From Jaenimonas drosophilae (Eukaryota > Euglenozoa > Kinetoplastea > Trypanosomatida > Trypanosomatidae): a stretch of DNA of 64,000 bases. Positions 1 to 10,567 of this stretch are shown piece by piece; the stretch's first letter is position 1, and the number at the start of each line of letters is the position of its first letter. Where the stretch lies: NCBI GenBank assembly GCA_030849065.1, contig JASAON010001637.1, forward strand, positions 62,001-126,000, read 5' to 3'. The notes below the pieces were generated by a model. It saw only the letters and a list, made by a program, of their open reading frames with translations. It was not told the DNA's origin and did not search any database. Made by a program: the position numbers and the translations under genes.

Positions 1-2
1 GG

Positions 3-329
3 GTGTCTGTCCTCACAGCCGCGGACTGTGATCCGCTGCAGATTCCCATTGCTTCCGTACATCCGCTCTACACAGCTAGCCTCATTCATGTTGAGGAGGC
101 CTCCGACAAACGTTCGTGCCGCTCAGCCATTGATGGCCAGATTCTGCGTAGCGAGTACAAGCGAGAGATGCATCATGATGAGCTACTATTCTGGGAGCGT
201 GTGGAGCAGATCCGACGCAGTCAATTAGCGTCCATCTCGGGCGGGGTAAAACGTGGATACAAGTCTTTGGAAGAGACCACGGTGCAGGACCAGACGGAGG
301 AGAAGGTTGCGCTCCGATTCACGCAGTAA
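3..329 (+). CDS. C-terminal part of an unrecognised protein (5' end outside window)
   Basis: The reading frame is open from the first bases of the window and closes with TAA at 327-329, so only the last 108 or so residues are present. The visible part is charged and has no obvious domain, membrane segment or repeat; its tail is rich in Glu, Arg and Gln. It reads in the same direction as the following genes and lies 248 bp before the start chosen for the next one, which fits membership of the plus-strand cluster. I do not recognise it. The apparent first codon is GTG and is not taken as a start. Confidence 0.6.
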   Translation: MSVLTAADCDPLQIPIASVHPLYTASLIHVEEASDKRSCRSAIDGQILRSEYKREMHHDELLFWERVEQIRRSQLASISGGVKRGYKSLEETTVQDQTEEKVALRFTQ

Positions 330-577
330 AGCATGAAGCTCTTCTTCCACGTAGGACGATCGACTGTTTGAGTCCTCGCCTTGTGGGAATAGGCGATATA
401 AGGGTGGTAGTAGATCACCCCTTCCATCAAGCATTTTGAGATTGCCCACATATCTGGGATGATCGTTTCTTCATGAGTGAGCTCCCCCACCCCATCGATG
501 CTCAATCAATTCATCTATTTTCCATCATTGTATTGACACTTCATTACACTAGTTCAGACGCGGAACGTTGCATAACC

Positions 578-2299
578 ATGCTGGGCAGAAGCACACTGCG
601 ACTGACGGCAGTTGCCGCAACTTGTGTACCGCATAATTTCGCCTTCAGTACGGACCTCGCCTTCTACTCCCCACGCTTCACACCGTCATCTCACGTCATC
701 AACGTGGGTATTCCCGAGGTGACCGACGCACTCGCATTGTTGAACCGCCCCAAGTCTGGTCGATGGTCCCTCGGACTATCCGGGCCATCCTCAACTGCCG
801 TGGAGCAGAGGAAGGAGCTGTCAACGGCAATGGGCTTGCTGGATCGCGGTATTGATATTCTGGACTCCATGGGCCCCACCGCGCTACAGCAGCCTGCGAT
901 GGCAGCCTCACTGCGCTCCTTGTACGCTCTGCGCTTTGAGGTGCTTAGCTCACCAGAACATCTCCCACGAGTGGACTACGGGCGGCACATTCATGTGCAG
1001 AAGACTATTCTCCGCCAGTCAGGCCGTTTGCTCTACTACAATGACGCCTGGGATAAGACAGATATTCATCAAATCGAGGTCAGTTATGTATTGCTGGCCA
1101 ACTTCGTACGAGCATATTCATCACTTCACACAATATCGTTTCGTGGAGACAGTGCTCCGGTGGCAGCACGACCTTCTACCACAAGCCCGTTGAAGTCACT
1201 CAAGAGCAAGTCGTCCGGCTCCTCCTCCAACTCTTCTACCCGCACAGCGGATGTATTTTCTTTGGCAGTGGAAGGTGCTGCATTTCCGGACGCGGTGCTT
1301 ACTTTAGCTGTTGTGGTGGAGCGCGTCGATGAGCTCCTTCGTCTCTCTCACAATGCAGCGGAAGAGCACAAGAAGCTTGCTGATCTTCGTTGGTTGGAGC
1401 CCAAACTTCATCTTCTGAAGGCGTTGCTGACTATCGCCTCAACCGGCAACCTGTACCTTGCAAAAGCGCAGGTTGATAAGGCTGCGGAGATGGTCCAGCG
1501 AATGACGATGCATGAGAAGGCCATCAAAAATGTTCTGGAACCCAAGCCTTTCGAGACAGAGTTGGGCCTCTTCCTGTTGGCTCAAGCAGAGATGAACTCA
1601 CGCATCTTTGACTGGTCAGGAGTGCAGAAGGGCGAAATGGATGCGGCTGTGGCCCGCAGCTTTGAAGCTGCAGCAGGATTCTACGCGCAGCCTTTGACAA
1701 CCTCACTGGACGCGGATGGAATTATGACCATCAAGGATGGAAATGACAGCCATCCCTTTGAACGCCAGGCATATACCATGTGCCTCAACAGCTTTGCTGA
1801 TTTCTTGCTGAACGCGCCACGTCCCGCAGCAACCAATCCGCGCGATGCCCCGGTTTTCCTTCCGAAGCAGATGTTTAACTTGTCTCCTCTCATGGTGATC
1901 AAGTCCCCCACCCCAGAGCTCATCTTCAGTGATGTGGAGGAACGTGAGGCTCTTCCATTGGACCAGTGCCGCCGTCGAACCGGGGATTGCCTCGAGCGAG
2001 CCCTTCAGCTAAACCGAGCCATGTATTCCGATCATCGTCAGAATGCACAGGCGGCGTGGACGCTGCTCTCCATGGCCTGCATGTACGCAGATACACGCGA
2101 CTACCTCTACGCCACTGGACTGTTTGAGTCGGCACATAAGTGCTTCGTGGAACTCTTTGGTGAGGCCTCCATGGAGAATGCACTCTTGTTGAAGCTGCGC
2201 TATGAGTTCCTTGCTGGTGTGGGCTCCGAACAGGAGGCTAAGACGGCATCCCATGAAATTGTTCACATCCTCAAGCGGCTTGATGGCCTTCCACAGTAG
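578..2299 (+). CDS. Probable mitochondrial TPR-like helical-repeat protein
   Basis: The protein is 573 residues from the ATG at 578. The frame is open back to 473, but the internal start gives a typical mitochondrial presequence: Met-Leu-Gly-Arg followed by Ser, Thr, Arg and Ala with no acidic residue for about 25 positions. Most of the chain is predicted alpha-helical. Near the C-terminus (about residues 470-560) there are paired helices with the small/aromatic spacing of tetratricopeptide-like repeats, for example around AAWTLLSMACMYADTRDY. A Ser/Lys-rich low-complexity linker lies near residues 200-220. A role as a mitochondrial scaffold or RNA-processing factor would fit such proteins in kinetoplastids, but this is inference. 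Gene reality is well supported by length and codon usage; the function is not. Confidence 0.7.
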   Translation: MLGRSTLRLTAVAATCVPHNFAFSTDLAFYSPRFTPSSHVINVGIPEVTDALALLNRPKSGRWSLGLSGPSSTAVEQRKELSTAMGLLDRGIDILDSMGPTALQQPAMAASLRSLYALRFEVLSSPEHLPRVDYGRHIHVQKTILRQSGRLLYYNDAWDKTDIHQIEVSYVLLANFVRAYSSLHTISFRGDSAPVAARPSTTSPLKSLKSKSSGSSSNSSTRTADVFSLAVEGAAFPDAVLTLAVVVERVDELLRLSHNAAEEHKKLADLRWLEPKLHLLKALLTIASTGNLYLAKAQVDKAAEMVQRMTMHEKAIKNVLEPKPFETELGLFLLAQAEMNSRIFDWSGVQKGEMDAAVARSFEAAAGFYAQPLTTSLDADGIMTIKDGNDSHPFERQAYTMCLNSFADFLLNAPRPAATNPRDAPVFLPKQMFNLSPLMVIKSPTPELIFSDVEEREALPLDQCRRRTGDCLERALQLNRAMYSDHRQNAQAAWTLLSMACMYADTRDYLYATGLFESAHKCFVELFGEASMENALLLKLRYEFLAGVGSEQEAKTASHEIVHILKRLDGLPQ

Positions 2300-2850
2300 G
2301 CCAGCTTGATGGCCCTTTGATGCACGCGGTGAAATCTATGTCTGTGCAGGCATATTAAAGTGTTAACGTGAGTGCGTTGCGAAGTATTCATGGTGATTGC
2401 AACACCCTAACTTAGTGAGTCATGCTATGCTGCTAGTGCTGTACCCGCCACCATCCTCCTTCATGGCACCCTTTATCCATTTTTCTTATCTTCATAGCAT
2501 TTCCCTTCGAGGCGAGACACATCTCGTAGAACCACACAAGCGCCGTGGAGTTACTAGCGTTTTCAATATTGGGTGGATAGTATTGCACACAGACATACGA
2601 TATCTCCGTCCGCTGACGTACTCGTACCTACTTTCTCTGCCAGTTATTCTTTTCACCGCTCTCAGAGGCCAAGTTCCCAAACCTTTTATCGTGAAGTCTG
2701 TTGATTTACGTTACGTCATTCTGATCAGATCATATGTATTTTCTGTGTACCGCAATTCGGGTAGGGTGATCGCACTACAACACAGAAGTATATACTATTG
2801 AGCTGCAGCGTACTGCTGTGGACCAAGTCTTATCATTGACTAGTTCACCA
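2300..2850. other. Intergenic region
   Basis: About 550 bp between the TPR-like gene and the first transporter. An ORF of 134 codons at 2397-2801 has unrelated composition and no recognisable domain. I read the stretch as untranslated sequence carrying the polyadenylation and trans-splicing signals between two genes. Confidence 0.5.
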
Positions 2851-5115
2851 ATGAACTTCAACAACGATGGCGCATTGACATCTTCCGAAGAGGATAGTAC
2901 TGCTCCTCTGCACCCATCACCACACTTGACTCATGCCGAGGATGAGCGGATTGAGGAGCTCACCCACTCAGCTGTCGTCCATCACCTTCGCTCATTGTCC
3001 TCTTTACTCAGCGTTAACTCACCGAATGCGAGACGAGAGAGCTACCGGGAGCGTACAAACGGAACCGGACGCAAACGGCGCCCCGTTATCCAGTGGCACC
3101 TGCGGAAGGCCACCCTCATGCGAACGTTGGGCAGCGATGCACGCACCGCCACAGCCCCGCCGACTCATCGGCGTTATTGGCCCCTGGCTCAGGGGGCTCC
3201 AGGAAGCCCCACCTCTCACGCCAACGGCGACACTGCAACCTTCTTCACCTTGGCAAAAGACTGGTACTACACACTCATGCGGTCAAAAATGGCCCGTCGC
3301 CGTGAACGTGCCATGGCAATGGAGCTACGCCGTGCGGTCGTGGTGCCGTCGTCTGATGTGCAGTCATCCACAATGGCTGCACGGCTTCCGCCCTTGTATT
3401 CAATGATGGATTCCATTGATGGAGGAACATCAAACGAGAAATTTGAGGAGTCTCTACGGGTCGAGGCTGCCTTTCTGCGTGCAAGTGGAGGCCGTATCCG
3501 TCATGGGGCAAGCCACGCGCGAGCTGATGGATCGGTGGAGCTGGGTGAGGATCTCGATGTGGAGGACAAGTCCGCCACACTCCTTCAACGCATGTCTCAG
3601 TGGGTGGAAGGGTGCCTCCCCGCCTTTCGTCATGCATCCTTCAGTGAATTGATTCGTATTTGGTGTTTGATGGTTCTCCTCGTGGTTGGTGGAGCAATGC
3701 AGATCATCATGCTTAACTTCTGGCTTCACCAGTATCCGTCCACACGCAAACCTGGAAACTACACGACTTTTGCCGTCTCCAGCGTCGTCTTCGCAGTCTT
3801 CTTTGACGTGCTCTTGGTGCTTCATCTCATCATTGATCGCCCCTCACTGGCCTTTGTGTGGACCCGTCGTGGCGCCAGCCTTCTTGTTGCGGTGGGAACG
3901 GCAGACATGTTGGCAAGTGCTCTGACCATCTATGCCGCATCCCATACATCAGAGGTATTACAGGCCCTCTTCTCAAGCGCGGTACCCATCTTCACTGCCT
4001 TCTTTCAGAAGCACTTGCTTCATGACCCACGCCGGTACACCAATTCCTACGTGCTGACCTCCTTTGCCTTGATCGCAGCTGGAGTACTTATTGCATCTTA
4101 TAGTAGTTGGCTCCCCAGCCGACGAGGAGAAGCGGAGTCTGGGCAACTCTTGTGGAGTTTTGCCTTCTTCTGTTCTGTCATTCCTAGTGTACTACAGAAT
4201 GTGGTGCAAACACGGTACATGATTGCCTTTACTCATGACCCTCTCTTTGAAAAGTGGTTTGTGGAGCGCAACTGCGACTCACTGGAAACGGCATCACCCC
4301 TTGGAGATGGCGCTGCACATGACACCGAATGCTTGGCACCTGGGGATGTGGGCGAAGGAATGGGCTTACTTGACGGCGCGCGAACAACTTCCGTTGCCTA
4401 TGGCAGTTGTGGGAACGTACAACAGCGCACGAGGAAGCCTTCAGACGAATGCTTCTCTCATCCTGCCTTTCCAACGTGGACCGGAGGTGGTGAGCGTGAT
4501 GCCGTCAATTCCTTCGTCATTGTGGACGACGACGCCAATGAATCAAGTGTGAGTATCTGCAGCGACAACGGCCATCTTCGGGTTGAGTATGGCCTTGCCC
4601 AAGGCTCCGACCTCACTGTGAAGCTAGTCCTTCTCGCAGCGGACACCACAATTCAAGCCGTGGAGGCTCTTCTTCTTCTCCCCATGGATGCGTTGCCCTA
4701 CTGGGGAACGAGCACTTCTGTTTCTGAGGCCGTTGGCAACTTCCATGATGGTATGCATTGCCTCGCCACCTGCCCCAACAACTTGTTGTACGGTCTCATG
4801 TACTGTCTGGGATTTATCTTCACCTATGTTGGGGCAGCCTACCTGGATCAGGTCAATGTAACACTGTGCTCAATGGTAAGTCAGCTTGCCGCTCCATGTA
4901 CAGCGCTGCTCCTCCTAATCTACCCTTCCCTCAATCTTAGTGATGATTACTCACCCTGGTACGTGAGTGTCTGCGCGGTTGTACTCCTCACAACTGGGGC
5001 GTTGGTGTACACCGTGTGGGATCAGCGAACATCGATGGAGAAACTCACGGGTGAGAACCAACTGAAGTGCAACATTGTTCGCCCTTGGATTTCACGCATT
5101 CCTTGCCCTGTTTGA
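2851..5115 (+). CDS. CRT-like drug/metabolite transporter paralog 1, with long N-terminal extension
   Basis: The protein is 754 residues from the first ATG; the 11 upstream codons would need a GTG start. A hydrophilic N-terminal region of about 265 residues precedes about ten predicted membrane segments. Six of these lie near residues 268-465, followed by a hydrophilic loop of about 120 residues and four more segments near 590-730. Family-like signatures include GGAMQIIMLNFWLHQYP in segment 1, HTSEVLQALFSSAVPIFTAF in the middle, and GFIFTYVGAAYL plus VTLCSMVSQ near the end. A lumenal-type loop carries C-x3-C (GMHCLATCPNN). The overall plan resembles the chloroquine-resistance transporter family (PF08627), which sits in lysosome-like or vacuolar membranes and moves small solutes; the substrate here is unknown. 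It is the first of four adjacent paralogs and by far the longest because of its N-terminal tail. Confidence 0.7.
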   Translation: MNFNNDGALTSSEEDSTAPLHPSPHLTHAEDERIEELTHSAVVHHLRSLSSLLSVNSPNARRESYRERTNGTGRKRRPVIQWHLRKATLMRTLGSDARTATAPPTHRRYWPLAQGAPGSPTSHANGDTATFFTLAKDWYYTLMRSKMARRRERAMAMELRRAVVVPSSDVQSSTMAARLPPLYSMMDSIDGGTSNEKFEESLRVEAAFLRASGGRIRHGASHARADGSVELGEDLDVEDKSATLLQRMSQWVEGCLPAFRHASFSELIRIWCLMVLLVVGGAMQIIMLNFWLHQYPSTRKPGNYTTFAVSSVVFAVFFDVLLVLHLIIDRPSLAFVWTRRGASLLVAVGTADMLASALTIYAASHTSEVLQALFSSAVPIFTAFFQKHLLHDPRRYTNSYVLTSFALIAAGVLIASYSSWLPSRRGEAESGQLLWSFAFFCSVIPSVLQNVVQTRYMIAFTHDPLFEKWFVERNCDSLETASPLGDGAAHDTECLAPGDVGEGMGLLDGARTTSVAYGSCGNVQQRTRKPSDECFSHPAFPTWTGGGERDAVNSFVIVDDDANESSVSICSDNGHLRVEYGLAQGSDLTVKLVLLAADTTIQAVEALLLLPMDALPYWGTSTSVSEAVGNFHDGMHCLATCPNNLLYGLMYCLGFIFTYVGAAYLDQVNVTLCSMVSQLAAPCTALLLLIYPSLNLSDDYSPWYVSVCAVVLLTTGALVYTVWDQRTSMEKLTGENQLKCNIVRPWISRIPCPV

Positions 5116-5264
5116 GGACTCCCACCTGGGTCCTGGTCACTCAATGTGGCAGCAAGAGCAGAGATGGGAAACTATTTCTTCTTATTGTGCCATGCACAAC
5201 AATTTGTGTGTATCTCACCAGTGATTCAATGAACAACAACACAAGAATGCTGTCTTTCTGTTGT

Positions 5265-5304
5265 TCATTTTCATTGTTCTCCTTCATGTGTTGTCTATTT
5301 CTAG
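5265..5304 (+). promoter_or_regulatory. Putative trans-splice acceptor upstream of transporter 2
   Basis: A pyrimidine-rich run ends in an AG at 5303-5304. The first ATG after it is 5402, which is the start chosen for the downstream gene, so the site and the start support each other. The ORF itself extends upstream through this tract, which makes an earlier start unlikely. The spliced leader addition is inferred from the organism type. Confidence 0.4.
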
Positions 5305-5401
5305 TTACTCATACCCACATAACCGTGACCCAACCACTTCATTCCTGGCTCCACTGCTGCGGCACACACATCGTTCTCCACTCAGCAAGTCTCTCTCTTT
5401 C

Positions 5402-7009
5402 ATGGATCCCCATCACAGCTCAAATGATCTCACTGCTCTTGCAGATGCGAAGGTGCCCAGGCAACCAACGTTTGATTCAGCGGATCTTGATGCAGAGCCA
5501 CGTGTGAATGTGAAGCACTCGCGCTCCAACAGTACGAGCTCTGACACAAGCACGAGCACCACCAGCAGTGCCGCCAGCATCTCAGCCAAAGGACTACGTG
5601 AGCTGTTTCTGGAATTTCACGCCAAGCTCCGTGAAACATCTCCATTGATGATGCTGTGGGTTACATTCCTCATCATTCTCGTTACAGCTGGTGATGCGAT
5701 GCAGATCATCTTCCTCAACTACTGGCTACGTCAATATCCGAAGAATGAAGTTCCGGGCAACTACACCACCTTCGCCGTGTCTGGATTGCTCTTCAGCATC
5801 TTCTTTCTGATTGCCCTGGCTGTCTACGTGATCATCTATCGCCCCAACATGCGCTTTGCTACGCACCTCCATGGCTGGATCCTCCTCTTTGGCATTGGCA
5901 CCATGGATACCGTTAACAGCGGACTTGCCATCTACTCAGCTAACCGAACCTCTGAAATTCTGGAAGCTGTTTTTACCTCGGTCACACCTCTCTTCACGGC
6001 CATCATGGCGAAGATTGTGTTGCGTGATCGGCGCAGCTACTTCAGTCGTCTCCTCATTGCGTCCATGATCCTCATCATCGCCGGCCTCCTCGTTGCCTCT
6101 GCCTACACCTTCAACCACTCTGATAATGAGTACTTTGATGGATCCAATCGGTGGTGGGCACTCATCTACTTCCTCTCCGTCCCGCCGAATGTGCTCATGA
6201 ATGTCTGGCAAGCCAAGTACATGATGGAGCACACCGAAGATCCTGAGTTTGAGCGTTGGATGCTGGAGCGTGAACAGAATGCATCCGCAGCTGCCATCAC
6301 CGTTGATGCGGGCGCCACGCACGATTTGGAGCCGACCGCCATCACCCCAGAGGATGCAGTGAAGACACAGGACTCCGTGGAGCGAGACCCCAGTGGCCAA
6401 CTTTCATCCTCCGCCTCATCCACCCAGCCACAGCCACGGGCCGCACGTGTGGAGTACCACCGCGAGCAGGGCGGCGATACCATTGTGAAGATCTTCATGC
6501 TTGCCGCAGACACCACCTTCCAATCGCTGCAAACGCTGATGTTGTTGCCAGCAGATGCCATTCCCTGGTGGGGTGGCAGCGCATCAGTGCATGATGCTGG
6601 CGTTAACTTTGGTCAAGGCATGGAGTGCCTCGTACACTGCCACAACAACTTTCTATTCTGCTGCTTATACAGTCTGGGATTCATCTTCACTTACATTGGT
6701 GGGGCCTATCTCAACCATTACAGTGTAACGCTGTGCTCCATGGTGACGCAGATTGCATCTCCGCTGACGGCGTTGCTGCTCATCATCATCCCCTCCATCA
6801 ACCTTTCTGGCACCGCGGTGCCATGGTACTACAGCGTCATTGCTGTGGTGCTGCTGATTGTGGGATCGTTGACCTACACCCTGTGGGATACCAAGACGGA
6901 GCATGAGAAGCAAGTCAGTGAGTTCATGCTCAAGCAGCGTTACGTCAAGGCACGTGTGGTTCCAGACGAGTCCCCAGTCGATGAGTCGCACCAACTGACC
7001 CACGAATGA
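5402..7009 (+). CDS. CRT-like drug/metabolite transporter paralog 2
   Basis: The protein is 535 residues from the ATG at 5402; the open frame reaches back to 5261, but that part overlaps a probable trans-splice acceptor. A Ser/Thr-rich N-terminus of about 80 residues precedes about ten membrane segments in the same 6 + loop + 4 arrangement as its neighbours. The central loop is near residues 285-360. Conserved stretches are GDAMQIIFLNYWLRQYP, TSEILEAVFTSVTPLFTA, LLPADAIPWWGGS, the cysteine pair in GMECLVHCHNN, and GFIFTYIGGAYLNHYSVTLC. It shares more of these blocks with paralog 4 than with paralog 1. A solute transporter of an internal acidic membrane is the likely role by family analogy; no substrate can be read from sequence. 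Confidence 0.72.
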   Translation: MDPHHSSNDLTALADAKVPRQPTFDSADLDAEPRVNVKHSRSNSTSSDTSTSTTSSAASISAKGLRELFLEFHAKLRETSPLMMLWVTFLIILVTAGDAMQIIFLNYWLRQYPKNEVPGNYTTFAVSGLLFSIFFLIALAVYVIIYRPNMRFATHLHGWILLFGIGTMDTVNSGLAIYSANRTSEILEAVFTSVTPLFTAIMAKIVLRDRRSYFSRLLIASMILIIAGLLVASAYTFNHSDNEYFDGSNRWWALIYFLSVPPNVLMNVWQAKYMMEHTEDPEFERWMLEREQNASAAAITVDAGATHDLEPTAITPEDAVKTQDSVERDPSGQLSSSASSTQPQPRAARVEYHREQGGDTIVKIFMLAADTTFQSLQTLMLLPADAIPWWGGSASVHDAGVNFGQGMECLVHCHNNFLFCCLYSLGFIFTYIGGAYLNHYSVTLCSMVTQIASPLTALLLIIIPSINLSGTAVPWYYSVIAVVLLIVGSLTYTLWDTKTEHEKQVSEFMLKQRYVKARVVPDESPVDESHQLTHE

Positions 7010-8941
7010 AGTTTGTGGCTCCAAGGGCATTGTAACGTGTGCTTGCATGAGAGAAGGAGCTGAAAAGTGAGGCACCTCTGGTATCTCACTTTCCATGCTT
7101 GTGTTTTTTTTTTCTTGGTATCTGGCCTTCTCTCAAAGCTGCACCTATGCCACACCCAACAGTGTAGCAAAGCACGTATGTGCCTGGTACCCTCTTTGGC
7201 TCTTCTACCAACTGTGCAGATGAAGGGTCTCCCGTCACGAGCGTTGGATGAGTGATCCATATGAACAATTTTTTTTTCTTTGGTTATCTTCAGTTTTCTT
7301 TCTTCCTTTCTTGTGCAGACTTCCAGTTCTGTCCTGTTGTGACGTGTGGGCAGGTGCTTCACGCGCTATCCCGATGAGATGGTTCACCTCGTCTCTATGG
7401 ACGCGACCACTGGACGTTTGCTGCTTTGTGCCCCGTGAGAACGTTTTTTTTTTCAGTTGTGAGGTGAGTGAGCAAGTGGTGGTTCATCATCATGCTGCCT
7501 TTTCGAAGGCTATGAGTGATGAACCCAGTCGTTGTGAGAACAATGATTGTGTTGTGAGAAAATACGGTGATTGAGTCCTTTCACGCCTCGAATCCTGATG
7601 TTTTTATGTTAAACTCGACCTCTTGATGTTTTCGTTCCTTCTTTTCTTCGTTCTACGCGCAGATGGGTATCATAAATTGTTGTTTCCTTTTTTTCCTGTA
7701 GTTTTCTCCACTGGCATCATCGAAGACGCGTAGAGCGTAATACCAACTTCAAAACCAACCTTCTTCAAAATTTGCATCTCACTGTTCATGGAGTAGTGCT
7801 TTGGTGCTGTGGAGACGGCATCTAAGCCATCAACTCTAGAACACGACATCTTCCTCTTCTTTTACTCGCTTCAACGTGGGAAAACAACACGTGAATGTGG
7901 TTGTTACGAGCATCAAAGCCGTGAGCTATGGTGCTGCTAACCATGTAGCTCCCGTACATGCCCATTTATGCACTTTTCCCAAATGTGTTGTCGTTGTTTT
8001 AGAGCAGAAGTGATGCTTCTTTTTTTTTTGCCAATGTTGTTTCTCTGCTGCGGTGATGAGCGTGGGCGTAGTGAGGGATGTGTCTTTACTATTCCTCCAT
8101 AGCTCTATGCATTCATTCATGCATTCATGTCCGTGATGGACATGCGCTCATCGTGCAGCGTGCTCCACACAAACATTCCTAGGATGGTGTGGCATTGCTC
8201 CCTGACTGGCCTATGCCGCCAGCAGAACGAACAACGCTCTATATAATTGGTACTTTTGTTATTTGATGATTGCTTTTTCCAACTTTCCCTCTCATCCATC
8301 TCTTCTTCATGTGGCTTATCTCATCGCAGGAGTCGGAATACACGATGATGATGAGCACTGAATGGCCATTCTTTTCATTATTTTCACTTCTTCCGAACAT
8401 GAGTTGGTGGAGACTCATTTGTCGGAAGAGTTGAGCATTGGATGGCTGTTTGGTTGTGGGATATGCCTCCGTGTTGTGAGCTCTTCATGTTTTATTCCTC
8501 TTTGGAGTGTCTTCGTTCTTTTCTTTTTTGTGCTTTCGCTTGGGTGCGGAGGCTCTGCCCCTTCATGCGACTGGTGTTGTGTGCCAATATGTGAATGTTG
8601 CTCCAATACAGTGTGGTGGCAGCGTGAAGAAGTCAACATGCGAGGATGGGCAACTGAACCACTTGTGCCACGGGGTGGGTATGCCAACACAGCTTCAGGC
8701 ACACTCTGTACCCACCCACTCCTCGGGGTCGGAGAATGAGGCATCTTTTCAACGTTTGCTACAGTTGGGAATGTGCTGAGTCACACGGTGCACACCAACT
8801 TTAGAAGTGTTGCTGCACATTCTGCTTTCTTCTCCTCTCTTCTCTTTCACTCAAACAAGATGGTGGCCACACAGAACCACTAACCTCATCTTTGTTTTCT
8901 TTGGCTTTGTGTGTGCCAACTCTCCTTGAATTCACCACTCC
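7010..8941. other. Long 1.9-kb region without a supported gene
   Basis: This gap is several times longer than the other spaces in the transporter array. It contains T runs of about 8 to 10 bases near 7104, 7268, 7444 and 8020, and many pyrimidine stretches. The longest plus-strand ORFs (7248-7574 and 8362-8739) are Cys/Phe-rich translations of T-rich DNA without transporter motifs. A short perfect hairpin sits at 8126-8144 (7-bp stem). Just before the next gene there is a small upstream ORF at 8860-8883 (seven codons and a stop). I see no remnant of a fifth transporter, but a very decayed copy cannot be excluded by eye. Confidence 0.5.
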
Positions 8942-10567
8942 ATGTCTCGAGATCCAAAGACTGTAGAAGTTGATAGAGTGGAGATCGTAGCTATTCCAGA
9001 TACTGCGTTCGATGGACTCCCAAGCTATGATGCGCCACAGATGAACGCATCACTTGGTGAAACGTGGAATGCCCTGCTGCAACGCATCCAAAATACACCA
9101 CCCCTGCGTCTTTTGTGGGTATGCACACTTGTCGTGCTTCTGCTTACTGGCAGTGCAATGCAGATTATTTGCCTCAATTTCTGGCTTCGTCAGTACAATG
9201 TGCCTACCTGCGACGATGCCTCCTCCTCCTCCGTTCCACGGAGCGAACACAGCAGCTCCAGCGCACCTTGTGCGACAAGAGTGGCTGGAAGCTACACCAC
9301 CTTGTTGGTGTCGTCGGCCATATTCTGTCTCTTCTTCCTCATTGCATTGGCGATATATATTTTCACGGCACGCCCCAATCTGCGCTTCGCTACTCAGTGG
9401 TCCAGTCTTCGTCTGCTGATGTTGATCGCCTTTCTCGATGTCCTCAACAGCGCCTTGGCCATTTATGCGGCCAACCACACGCCAGAGATCCTTCAAGCGT
9501 TATTTACTTCCCTAGTACCCATCTACGCCGCTGGCATGACGAAGATGTGGCTGCGTGATCCACGCAACTACAACACCGCGTGGGTCCAGTGGAGCTTCTC
9601 CTTGATGGCCTGTGGTGTACTCCTGGCTTCGGTGTGCACCTTACTCATATCCAATAAGGCTTCGGGTGATGAATCTGCACAACCTCACCGTAATAGTGGC
9701 AAGGGACGAATGGTGTGGTGTCTCATCTTTGCGTTATCTGTTCCATGTACGGTGTTGATGAATGTTGGGCAGACGTTGTACATGGCACGCTTCACCTACG
9801 ACGCGGAGCTCGCAGATATGATTGATCTCGGCGAAGGTAGCGATGACTACGTGGTGGAGGAAGCCTCCGAGGTTGGTAATGGTGTGGGCCAAGCGACTCA
9901 TTCTAACATTGCACCGGAGACACCGGTGGATGAGGCACAGGAATGGGGTAGCCACAATCGAGGCAGCCCCACGTCGGCGTGGAGCTTCTACGGCGATGAT
10001 ACATCAGTTAAGCTCGTGATGTTGGCTGGAGGTACGAGCCTTCAATGTGTATTTGCCATGGTCCTCTTCCCGATGGATTCGCTGCCCTTCTTTGGTGAAA
10101 ATGATTCCATTGGGGCATCCATGAGCAACCTCTCCGCCGGCCTTGAGTGTTTGATTCACTGCCCCCACAACTTCTTGTTTGGCTTCCTCTACAGCATGGG
10201 CTTTGTCCTGGTGTACATCTCAGCCGCGTATCTCAATCAGTACAGCGTCACCTTGTGTTCCATGGTGAGTCAGTTGGGAGGCCCCATCACGGCCCTCGTC
10301 CTGATCCTCGCCCCGCGGCTCAACGTGTCTGGGGAGGTCACGACGTGGTATGGAAGCCTCTTGTCGGTGTTGATGTTGATGGCAGGCACCGCCATGTATG
10401 TCCTGTGGGAGGAGAAGACTGAGGGCGAAAAGACGGCGGGAGAGTTGGATCTCAAGTACGAGTTGTTCGTACAAGATCACGGAGGACTTACCGCCCCACC
10501 CACCAATGGCACTGAGCGCGAGGAGGTGGCCGACTTCATCACGGTGGAAGAGACCCAATCGGCATGA
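8942..10567 (+). CDS. CRT-like drug/metabolite transporter paralog 3
   Basis: The protein is 541 residues. Segment 1 begins near residue 57 (GSAMQIICLNFWLRQYN), and an extra Ser-rich, two-cysteine insert of about 25 residues separates it from segment 2; none of the other three copies has this. Later blocks match the family: HTPEILQALFTSLVPIYAAG, FPMDSLPFFGEN, the cysteine pair in GLECLIHCPHN, and VYISAAYLNQYSVTLCSM. The hydrophilic loop between segments 6 and 7 is at about 285-355. Pyrimidine-rich DNA at about 8819-8850 is a likely trans-splicing signal. A membrane transporter is well supported; the CRT-like family assignment is by motif layout and memory of the family. Confidence 0.72.
   Translation: MSRDPKTVEVDRVEIVAIPDTAFDGLPSYDAPQMNASLGETWNALLQRIQNTPPLRLLWVCTLVVLLLTGSAMQIICLNFWLRQYNVPTCDDASSSSVPRSEHSSSSAPCATRVAGSYTTLLVSSAIFCLFFLIALAIYIFTARPNLRFATQWSSLRLLMLIAFLDVLNSALAIYAANHTPEILQALFTSLVPIYAAGMTKMWLRDPRNYNTAWVQWSFSLMACGVLLASVCTLLISNKASGDESAQPHRNSGKGRMVWCLIFALSVPCTVLMNVGQTLYMARFTYDAELADMIDLGEGSDDYVVEEASEVGNGVGQATHSNIAPETPVDEAQEWGSHNRGSPTSAWSFYGDDTSVKLVMLAGGTSLQCVFAMVLFPMDSLPFFGENDSIGASMSNLSAGLECLIHCPHNFLFGFLYSMGFVLVYISAAYLNQYSVTLCSMVSQLGGPITALVLILAPRLNVSGEVTTWYGSLLSVLMLMAGTAMYVLWEEKTEGEKTAGELDLKYELFVQDHGGLTAPPTNGTEREEVADFITVEETQSA

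Noticed and set aside
2397..2801. 134-codon ORF between the TPR-like and transporter genes
   Set aside because: No domain, no splice-signal context and unlike composition; it fits untranslated sequence.
8126..8144. Perfect 7-bp hairpin in the long transporter gap
   Set aside because: It is short and isolated and has no T run or conserved partner, so it is not called as a structured RNA.
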